A DNA stretch of 64,000 bases from Tanypteryx hageni (lineage: Eukaryota > Arthropoda > Insecta > Odonata > Petaluridae), in assembly GCA_028673005.1 (NCBI GenBank), contig CM054120.1:62370057-62434056 (forward strand), given 5' to 3'. The position numbers and the translations under genes are program-made. Below, in pieces: positions 24,801-36,800 of this stretch (positions are counted from its first letter, which is position 1; every line of letters starts with the position of its first letter). A model generated the notes under the pieces. The model searched no databases and was not told the DNA's origin. It saw only the letters and a list, made by a program, of their open reading frames with translations.

Positions 24801-27800
24801 TGTCATGCTGCTTTGGAGATGTAAAGAGGCCTCCTAGAAATGGCATTATTGGATATCTGGATATCTAAGAAATTTAAAAATGAAAGCCCAGATATTGACC
24901 AGAGCATTTCCGAACTACTCCAAAATATACCATCATTCATATCTTCATTGGAGCCTAATGACTATTTTAAGGCTGCGAAATCTGATTAAAATACATTATA
25001 TCCGAAAAAGATTCCATTCCTTATCAGGAAATACGAGGATAGTATTTTCAGACTAAAGTCATGCGAACTCGGAAGTACAGTGGCGGATTTACGCCTCCTG
25101 GGGCCCCTGGCGCTAAACATTTGTGGGCCCCTGGCGCTAAGCAGTCGCGGGCTCTGCAATCTAAATATATAGTGAAACCGCTCCTAACGGCTACCCTCCT
25201 TTGTAACACCTCCTAACGATCGTTTCTATGTAACCTTAGAGAAGTTCCACTAATTTTTAGATTGAGACATTTAATATTAATATAATATACGAACATTTTT
25301 TCGGACCACTTACTTCAAGGGGCCCCAGTCGTGCGCCAAGTGCGACCCCTTAAATCCGCCACTGCGGAAGTAGGCAAAGAGAACTCATTTCCTGGCTCAA
25401 TGCTCGTGAAAGCAAGATAAAATGCCATGACACATTTTATTTCAAGGGCGTACGAAGCTTGACGCGCTAATATAATACGAAGAGTGAAAAGGGCACTAAG
25501 TGGGACTAATTAAATGTTTTAGCCTTGCGTAAGACGCATCGTTATCGTCGCATCTGGAATGTGGGCACATCTTTGTTAATTATTAGTATTTTGCTCACAA
25601 TCGCTCAAGTTCGTTAAATTGACATGTTTGCGGAACTATTGTGCGGGAAAATCAGAATTGCAGGTTTTAGTCTTCGGATTAGTCTATAAGTTTTAAGACG
25701 GCAGAGAGAGAGAGAGAGTTTGAAAACGTTTATACAACAGTTTTCACAATGAAATTCTAAGCTGACGATCAGCAGCATTATTAAGAAATCGCTTGCAGAG
25801 GGGTTTTAATAGATTTATAAATGAATTTTTTGTATACGTCTACCTTCTGTCATTTTTGTGCATTCGTAAGCGGAACTTAAGTTACGTTAATTTTAGCTCT
25901 TAGTATTTTTAATTTGCTCGTTTGTTTGACTTATTATAAAATTATATACAATTGGCCGCAGATATGCGCGCTTCAAGGCCCGAACGAAGTTGGTTGTTAT
26001 ATTGCAGCGACCGCGAAACTGAGACAAATGGAAATGTAGCGTGGGCTCTTATTGTATTTTAATTTATTATTTTCGATTCAAGGCTCACAGACTTCTTCGC
26101 AGCAAACATAAAAAATAGGATGAAATGGATAAGTGTATGCATGAATGAAACACTCCCATCTGTTTTATTACCGACATTTTTTCCTATCACTTATCCTAGT
26201 GAAGGTTTATTAAATGTGTGTAGTTCTTAATTACATGACGGCGAATCAAAATAAATTTTAAGATATTGATGGTTATTTTAACTTCTCTTTTGTGAAATAT
26301 CTTTTTCGAAAAGTTTATTAGTGATGTGTTCGTGCGACCTTGTTCGTGGTGTAATGGATGATAGAACTTTTTAAGCTTATTTAAACTTTTTAAACTTTTT
26401 GTCTGGCTTTGAGATTAAATGTTGGCCTCGAGTCACTCTTTGGTTACGCTACGTCGTAGTTTATTGGCATTCTCCAGTTTTATGAGCCTCTCGATATATT
26501 ATATTATATATCTTTATTGAGATTTTAAATTTATGTGAAATTTCCTAATGCTATTTGCATTGTTTTTCGATAACGAAGAAGAGTTTGCTTGTTGATTTTG
26601 AGGATATAAGGTACGGATTTAAACGGTAATTCACGTAACTCACGGACGGAATTTGAACTACATAATCTATGTTTCGACATACCCAATATAAATACGCATA
26701 TATCCGAATTCAAATAAAAATTATTCTAAAGAAAATATATTTTTGAGTTCTACCGTGGGATTTATTTTTAAGACAAACTAGTTTTTGGCCTCATAATGTG
26801 GACGTAAACCTGAGAAAAAGCCAACAAAAGCATTTCACATTTTAAAATATTTCTCGAGCTACTGAATCCCTCGGTGAATAGAAAGATGGGAGGAGCATTC
26901 CCGTTAGTTTTCTGTCGAGCGCGTGATCTCACGACTTCCACGAGCACGTGATCTCACGACTTCCACGAGCACATTCATCAACGACCCCTCATCGCAGTCT
27001 TCTCTTTCTTCGGAGAAGTCGGACGGATCGGATTCACTTTCCGAATCACTAACCAAAATCAATTCTTTCCCTTTCGCCCGAATACATGCCAAAAAATAGA
27101 CATCGTACCATTCCCTGGAGCAAGTGGGGCAACAATAGGGTGGGCAATGGGGGCCCTCTAAATTTTCCAAATGTAGAAAAAATGAAGATTTTTTTAGCAA
27201 TTTCTCTTTTTTGTCGCATTTTCCGACTGAGTTTCCGGTGAATCATTATTTTGGACAGAGAAATTTAAAAGGGCTAACCTTTTCAGCATATATGTACCTG
27301 AAAAATCATTAGGTGCAACTTGGGAGGTTTTGGAATGGGTTTCATTTTTAAGTTTACCTACCTGTTGTTTTAGGACAGTGGTTCTTAACCTTTCAATTGC
27401 CGCGATCCCCTTTGAATAGAAAATAGTATAAATAAGAAACTTGAATACAAATTTATTCATTTTATATAACTATTAACAATTTTTCATAACATCGTATTTT
27501 CTAAAATTCCCTGATACAATTTTATTATTCGTGAAAATTTTATTTTTTTGGCATTACTTTACATCCAAAATAGTTTTGCGGCCCCAAGTTTTAAGAAACC
27601 CTTTGGAGGAAAGGGGATCCCGATAATATTTTGCTGCGGACAATTCCACTCCTAGTTACGACACTGCCTAGAGCAGGTTTATTAACCTTTCTGGAGTCGC
27701 AGAGTCTCGCCATTTCTGCGGACCCCTCCCAATGAAAAGTTCCTGCATTTTTTCATACATCGTCTCGTTTTTTTTCGCTTGGAAATATTAACCAGAGCTG

Positions 27801-30800
27801 TGAGCGGGATCGAACAAGTTATAGACAAAAATAAACATGCCTTATTCAACTCGCGGACCCCCGTGAAATAAAGCGCGGACTCCCAGACCTTGCGTGCATT
27901 TGTCGAACTTCGAAGTACCTAAGCACGTATAAGAATCGTAAAAGTTAATGGATCGTCAGTGGTGCCGAAAGGCAGTTAGGTGCCGCGCCTTCTCTTTTAC
28001 GACCGAAGTGCTTAACCCTAGACTACTAAACATGGTCAAGGTGGGACATTAATACTAAACATTCGTCTATTAGAATACTTTCCACAAAAATTTATTTTCC
28101 GATAAAATTTTTATAAATTCTTACATTTTCTTTTACAAAAGGGTGTGATAATATCTTAAGATAATATATAAAATAATAGGAAGTAATTTATTGCAATTAT
28201 CTCATTCAAAACAATTGTTCGCTCGGTGATCGCCACACATCGCTCTTGAACAACGCCGAAAATAAAACCTTGCCATTCTTCTCTTATTGGAGGGACAAAA
28301 AGCTCAGATTTTTTTTGTTTGGTTGTGCAAGTCCAGGTTGTTCTCCAACGGGAGGTAAATGAAGAATTTCTGTGATAATGACTTTTAATGAACGAGCTGA
28401 GAAGCTGACGCACTTACTAAATACTCGTCCAAGAGGAGACTGACAACTAAAAGTAGTAAGAAGCAAGTTTTGAAACACGTCATTATTTGCACAGCTCTAA
28501 CCCAATGCAGTCTTAGAGTAAAGAAATGCGCAACCCCCTATTTTACTTGGAACTGTATTAGAAGTCCTTTTTCTGCAACTAGAGTAGTCTGATAGACGCA
28601 AGTTTAGTAGCCTAGGGTTAAAGCTGCACACGAAGGAAAGCCATTATATATATTATTGGCGAAGACCATCTCCGCCCTGACGTCAGATTTGTCGAAGTAA
28701 GTGACCGCTCCATTAAAGCTGTGCTGCGCGGATGCACCGGAGGGGAACGATAAGAAACTGCGCTCGAATGACGCATCGTACACGCATCCTTCGTTCCTAG
28801 TATTCGTGCCTTCACCTTGGCCTTTAAAGTGGCGATCTTGACTGCAAGTCATGTCGAAGAATGCGGATTCTAACATACCTTAAATTCTAAATCATGTTCA
28901 AGATCCGTTTTCTGGTGCCTCTTGTCGTGGTCCTGGGTGTAAGGATCCGTCATTGTCAGTTTTTATATCGCCGTCGTAGTTGAGATACGTGAATGAATGG
29001 CAGACATGCTCAAGTACATTGCCCCTGTAATAACTTGATTTAGCCAATAAAATAAATAAGATATCCAACAATAGAGTATATTTCATAATTAATACTACTT
29101 TGCTCTATTGTACAGTATAAATGTGTAACAATATTTGAATTCTTGAAAGATGCGTGCTTATCTTAATATTTCGGTTGCGTGTGTTATAAATTTAACAATT
29201 TAAAATGTGTAAACCCGAATCAATCTACACTTCGACAATTAACTTTTTCTACGTTTTTTGAATGCGGTTTATGCAGATACCTATTTAGATTATAATTGCT
29301 TTAGAATAATTGCTTAGCTATCCAATAGAGAAGAAGTTCTCTGAAACAGAAGTTGTATTCGCAAACAGTTGAATCCATGTACACAAAAATATTTTCGCGT
29401 ATAATCCTTCCAATCGTTGTTGAATTCCGTGAAAGAGGTCACGGTGAGTTTCACCCGACCAAGTTTGGTATTTCGAAGACTTTTTTGTTCATGGCGGCGC
29501 AGAGTTAATGCGAAAAGTTTGTTTCTCACCACGCAGTTTTAACCATTTGGCCAATCGACCAATAACAAACCGATATCACTTTCCTCGATTTACCACAATA
29601 TCTTCCGCTGTATTCTCTAAGTTAAACTTCCCGTCGATGTTCGTTGAATGTCTTCGAAATTCTCTACTTTTTCCGGTGAAACTCTTGTGACTTCTTTTGT
29701 CAGGGGCTATAACGTGAGAGAAGGGATGATACGCAAACGTGCGTGTTATACATATATATGTGGGTGCAATGACGGGGGTAATGGGGTAATTACCCCCCCT
29801 CCTTAGGTAGAATGATAATAAAAATGGTAGGTTTTAATAGATACTCTTACTTAGTAGTCATTTGGGAATTTAAATCGTCCAAATTGTAGTGTACAGTATA
29901 CACTGTATAATTATTACAACGAGACATTATTTCGCATAAATATGTATCAGTAATTTTTTGTTTTTATCCTCCTCTCCCTAAGCAACACATCTAGATCCGC
30001 CCGTGTGATCTTATATCTTTTCAAGAAAATACCTATTCAGACTTTTTTTATATTTTTGTTATGGCTGTGAAATTCAGAAGCTAAGAATTAATAGCAATCC
30101 AAATCACTGTATGGTACAGATGCCGTGGAAAATGTAAAAAAATAAATCAAAAGATTGAGAAAAATTGGTAGATTTTTAGACAAATAATTTTTGTCTATCA
30201 TCTTTGGAAGGTTGCCACTGGAATAAATTTTTTGAGAATGACTGCTCTACATAGCCGAATTCAGCACTAGTAAAGAAAATTTTGCGTTGACATTACAAAG
30301 CATATTATTCCTAAGGAAGAAGAATAATTTTGAAACACGAAAGAATTCTGCTATGACCGGTAATCGAACCCGGGTCTTCCACTTGCCGGGATATTCTACC
30401 ACTGAACTATCGTAGCAGATTATTTCTCCCGTTTCTGAACGTTGGTGGTTTTCTTAGTTCGGTCCGGACTAGCCAAGCTATTAGTATCAACCAGCCGCAA
30501 CGGACGTCCTTTAAGATATGCGTCGAAGAAAACCCCTCCCTCTCAAGTGATGGGATTGCCCAGCTAGAAATTGACGGAAAGATGTGATCTAAAGATCATA
30601 TGCAGATAGGCATAAGCTGTAAATTTGGGAATAATTTTGAAACGGGAAAAAAATCTGTTGTCCTGGAATCGAACACGGGTCTTCCGCCTGTCAGGATATT
30701 CTACCACTGAACTATCGTAGCAGACTATTTCTCTCGTTTCTGAACGCGGCAATCTAACCATTTGAGAGGGAGGGGTTTTCTTCGACGCATATCTTGAAGG

Positions 30801-33800
30801 ACTTCCGTTGGGGCTGGTTGATACTAGCTTGACTAGCCCGGACCCAACTAAGAAAAATAATCTCCCTCTAATGGTGAGATTGCCGCGTTCAGAAACGGGA
30901 CAAATAATCTGCTACGTTAGTTTAGTAGTAGAATATCCAGCCGGCAAGTTAGAAGACCCGGGTTCGATTCCCGATCAAAGCAGAATTTTTTCGTTTCAAA
31001 ATTATTCCCAAATTTACAGCTTATGCCTATCTGCATAGGATCTTTAGATCACATCTTTTCATCAATTCCTAAGAAATCCACACAAAATGTATAAATTGTA
31101 TCCGTATTACGAGGATTTAATTTGATTTACATGATTTTTTCTCGTATTTGTTAATATAAAATGAACGTTCATGGGAAAATTTCAATATTTTTTAATATTT
31201 ACCCGGTAATTTAGTTCTGTAATTAGAGTAAGACAGAGGATTTAGTGCAATCACTTCGAGTGTACAACAAATAGAGAGGGCAAACACATTCTGGCCAACA
31301 ACTCAATTCATTATCTAATCGTTATTAAGAGGTAAAGACGACCAAGAACAATATAAAGGAGATTTTGACGAACTGAGTCATAGAGTTGCAGTATTTAAAA
31401 TCTTCATCATTATAAAGGCGACGTACATTTTGCCGAATTTCTTTCTGTAGAGGTACATAGTAATATTGCATTTTTTTTACTTATTAATGTTTTCACTCCA
31501 ACAGGAATGATAAGTCATCGAGAATAGTGCAGGATTTTTTTTACAGGATAACTCAGATTATGCATATTATATGTCCCCAATGAGGATAGCATTTATTTTT
31601 GCAACCTCCCAGTTACAGGGTCAAGGGAAAAGCAGATTGTTCCATTTCAACTCTAATAGTCAGTGGAATGTAATGAAATTGTACCTAATAGAATTAATTG
31701 TGGAGGAAAGGGAGTGAAAAGTGGAATGGAACAGTAAAAGGATTTCTTTTTTTATCAATTTACATTATTCTCAAACTATAAAATTGAAATGTTTTTATTT
31801 TCAAATCATTAAACAAATTCTGTTTGGTGCAAAGAAATGGAATGAGTTTGCTTAACATTCTAGAAGAAAAATCTATGAGAAAAATGTATTTTAAATATGT
31901 ATATATAAAATATTATTATTGTACAAACTACAGTAGAATCTCATGAATCCGGTAATCAGCAATCCGGAATGCTCAAAAAATCGGACACTTGATTACAATT
32001 TTACGTAGCCAGTTATACACCTAATGCTATGACTAGCCGTAAAACATTACACGCGGTACGGGCAATTGATGTCGATAGAGTATTGTTTGAGTGGTTTCGG
32101 CAACGAAGAAGTGAAGGTGTACCTGTTTCAGGGATGATGCCTGCGATTCAAACTTTGTCGTGGTATACGAAAATTAGCAATGTCCGACGAAAAACTTTAT
32201 GCTGATTCAGATGCTATAGAGAAATATTTTTACGAATTTACTAAGTTCGTTGTCTTACAGCTGAGCAAATCTCTAATGACGAGGAAACGGCTATTTTGGC
32301 GGTGTCTATCTCGTAACACTTTTGCAGCTGGCGATGAGGATATGGCACGTCTAGGAGTCAAAAGAGAGGCCGACGGTGCTTGCGTGCGCAAATGCAGCAG
32401 GCACGCACAGACTTAAATTAACTGTGATTGGCAAAAGTGCACACCCTCGTGCTTTAACCCTAAAAAGATCAAGGTATTTTCTGTCACCCTGGATCAAGGG
32501 AGGGTCAATAAATGTCCACAAAGAAAATTTAACTTTTTTATTTATTTTAACTCTGCAGATTGGTGATACTAAAACATTGCAACTTCTAACAGCATGTAAA
32601 ACCATATTATAACTTAAATACATTTCTATTTTCTATATAAACGATAAAAAATTATTGAAATTTTGAAACAAAATAAATATGAAAATTCTTTTGATATTGA
32701 AAGAAAAAATTCAATTATAGTCTTCCGACTCTGCTATATCGCACTTTTCACGTACGTTTATTTTTATGCTGTGCTTCTCACATGCATATTTTCTACATTT
32801 CGCACATGTTATTGCGTTTTTTTGCTAATTTGTTTATCTTTCCTCTCTTTGATGTAATTGCGATGTGATTTTAGATGTAAATTTCAGATATGTGTTTTTA
32901 TGAATACGGTAAACTGATTAGTGCTCATTAAGAGACAATATCAATTTTTTCCTAATTTTTCGATTTGTAAAAATTTTAATGTCATAAATGGAAAGTGGCG
33001 GACATTTTTAAACCCTCCCTTGGTCCATCTAGGGTTAAGGGGTGTAAAGAGATCTCCGTCCATTGCCGTGTAAACAAACGTGAATGGCTAGCCTCACAAA
33101 AAACAGACTGATTTATGAGTAGTTTTGCGCTCGAGGCAGGTGCGCATTGCAAGCGTAAGGAGCCAGGTGATGACTGCAAAATTATTTTGATATAAGGCAA
33201 CTCCCCTGCCCATCCTGATACATCTCTTTGGGTATTGGATAATGTGCGTGCTGTTTATTTACCGCCAAATTGTACTTCTCTAATTCAACCGATGGACCAG
33301 GGAATTTTTCGATCATTATAATGTTATTACAGATAACAATTTATGCAGGCATTTCTTGTTTTTTCTTCCTTTATGATTTTTACGATTATTATAAGTAATT
33401 TTAAAATGAAAATTAAAAATACCATTCACCATTCCCATGTTACTGAAATGGAGTAACGAACCACTCCTGGAATCGAACTTAGGGCGTTATTGTACACAGG
33501 GATTACCCGATATCCCGTTGAAGACCATCTCACACCACGTCTCTGGGCGTTTTCACTGTAAACGGAGGTATTTGCACTTTATGCGGTCAGTTGTTTAGCC
33601 GAGCAGTTCATCGAGAAAAAGTTTGTTTTCCGACTTCTTCATTTTCTCCGTGGTATTTTCTCACAGCGCAAAAAATAATTACCCCCAGGCCATTCCAATG
33701 TTCCAGATAGACCCGAGATTTTGTGTCCCCTGTCAGTGGCGGATGGCCCCATTAAGAGCCATTTCAGCGTGGTGCAAAGAATGGCAAATTGAAATTAATT

Positions 33801-36800
33801 ACACTAAATGTGCCGCAGTCACGTTCTGGAAAGGTAAGAACATAAAAGTAGTTTTCGAGTATAAAATAGATGGAAGCAGCAATGTATGTCAAATATTTAG
33901 GAGTAACCATTTATCGAGATCTTTCGTGGGACATGCGCATTCGTCGAGTTATAGGCGCGGTCAACAAGAAACTGGCTTTCATAGGTAGAATAGTACGGAA
34001 TATTAGAGAAAAAGTACGTGAAACATGTTACTTATCACTGGTTAGACCACAAGTGGAATACGCCTCATGCATATGGGATGCGTAGGAGAAGGGACATATA
34101 ATTCAATTAGAAAGAGTGCAGCGCAGAGCAGCCAGATTCGTAAAAAAAGTACGAACATAAGGAAAGCGTCACCTCGTTATTGAGAGATTTGAACTGGGTA
34201 CCACTAGAGCAGGGCCCCTCAACCTGGCGCCCGTCATAAAATTTCTTGACGCCCGCTACTAGGGCTATGGCAAGTCATTTGCTGGGGAGGTGCAATAAGA
34301 TAGTACAGAAGAAGTACGAATTCAATTTTCTCAGTAAAAATTTCAAGATTTACCTTTATTATTTATAAATTTTGTATTCAAATCAAAATATTTTTGTTTG
34401 AAAATAAAAAAAGAATCTAACCCATTTCTTTTAGCTTTATTTTTCTGTGTACCTCCAATTGGCGCCCGCATTCCTTCTCTGAATTCGCAAATGCGCCCTC
34501 AAGGCTGAAAAGGTTGCAGGTCCCTGCACTAGAGGATCGTAGATTGAACTCAAGGTTGCGGCTTCTGGAGAAATATAGATCGGTATATCTAAAAGACGAG
34601 GTTGTAGGAATAATTGAAGCACCAACGTATATAGGTAGAAACGACAGTGACGATAAGATACGAGAGATCGATTGTAGGATGGAGCGTTATCTAGGCTCGG
34701 TCTTTCCGAGGACAATACGAGATCACAATAGAAAATTTCAACAATCTTTAGATAGATTTTGGTGCATTGCACCTCCTGCCACCCACCAATTAGGTGAATT
34801 GCAGGGTAACATGTAGATGTAGATTGTCCTCCACTGAGTGAATTCCTAAATTCATTCCGTGCAGAATTCCTTGAATATACGCAGAAGATTAAGTCTGTAT
34901 GGTAAAGGAAAGAAAGATTCTGATAGAGGTAGAGATTTTAAAAATATAGGGTCGTCGGCAGGGGAGGATTCAAGAGGTGGGGAGGAGGTATGGGGGCGAT
35001 CGCTTTCCCCCTTGGAAGTTAATGGTCCTCCTGCCTCCCCTTACAGGGACCCTGATTACATCCAAACAACCGAAAACGGGCAAACCCGGCGCAGAAAACG
35101 TACTTCCTTTCACGATGAACTGCTCGGCTAAAAAATTGACCGTACGGAGTGCAAACTAGGGATGGACGATTCCGATTCCATTCGTGCATGAATCGATTCA
35201 TTCTTTCCGATTAATCGGGAACTTGAATAGGAAATTTCAGTATTTTGCAGCCCATTTTTTCGTCTTGAAAGTTTTATAAAAAATGGAATCGATTCTTTAA
35301 ATCGATAGCTTCTTCTTAACCCTTCAGTAGGCACGAGCGCAGAAGTGGACGCCTGGGGTTTATATGACCCCATGTAATATTATTCTATTAATCACCATGA
35401 TGTTGTTTATTCTATTTATTTAATGAATTATATTGATAGAGGATATACTAAAATGACGTATGAGAGCCAAAATTTTACATATTATTGCAAAATAACAACA
35501 AAGTAAATAAAAGTTTTTATGGCCTATCAAATATCTAGTGCGGTCATGTAGACCACACGCGCCTACCTAAAGGTTAAATTTACTTTAATTTGTGCCGAAT
35601 ATCATCTTGTACAAATCGACTGTTTTTAAATGGAATTTTTCTTTTTAAATCATTTGTAAGGTGAATCGAATCGATTCATTGACCAAATTTGGGTATCCTT
35701 AGTGCAAGCATGTGTTTATATATTAGAAACCCCTACGGGCTCCATCTCTCCGTTACTTAGTTGGGCTTTGATTGTGACAGGCCAACCAACAAACATAGCC
35801 TTTTATTATATAAAGATAAATATATGAATAATAAATTTGGTTTATTTTTTTTTGTCTTTATTCAGATATTTTTATTCTTATTTAATAATTAAAAATACAA
35901 AATTCGTCTTCTCAAAAATTTGAAAGGTGTTTTAGAGTACATTCACAAAATGTTTCAAGCAAAATTTGTGGAAAATTTTATTGTCTGCAACTTTGATAAT
36001 AACAAATGTTTCCATAAATGTATTCCTAAAGAAGATATTTGAAAAAAATAGCGAAAATGTACTCAGGGGAACTTAAGACGTGTATTTCCATTGAAATCTC
36101 TAATTCGATTTTTTTCGCGGAAACAATAATTTCTTCTATGCTGCATATGGAGAATGCAGACACTTTAAACCAAGACCCGCAATTTTCCTAGCCGGCTCTG
36201 CAGAAATATAATCAATTCTCTGACTCAGATTATTTCTTCTAAGGTTTTTATAAGTCTTTCACTCTCTTTGAATCTTGCATTCATGTTTTCAGGTCAAGAG
36301 TGTGGAAGTTGTTGAAACATTTATAGCTCGAATCAAAGACATAAATCCTACCCTCAACTGTGTAGTTGATGAAAGGTTTGAAGAAGCTTTAAAAGAAGCG
36401 AGGGCAGTGGATAAGTTAATTGAATCTGGTACAAAGACTGAGGAGGAGATGGCCAGAGAAACTCCATTCTTAGGAGTGCCTTTTACTACGAAAGATAGCA
36501 TACAAGTCAAAGGTAAGTTTTACCCAGCCATTTTGAAAGATGGCATGGTCAAACATGAGCTGGTCAGAACAAAAGTGGTATAAGTCAGTTTATTTTAGTT
36601 TTGCGATATGGAACGTGTTCCTATTGTTCAATAAAAAAATCAGTTTACTACACACAGCAATGTAATCTAGAAAATTTACTCAGAAAAGGCCAAATTTTTA
36701 TTTCATATGAATATGTATTGGGTTTTGTTCATAGCTTCTTTCATTCTGCCTATCAGTTTGACTAATACCACTCTCCCTCTGACCGGCTCATATAATACAT

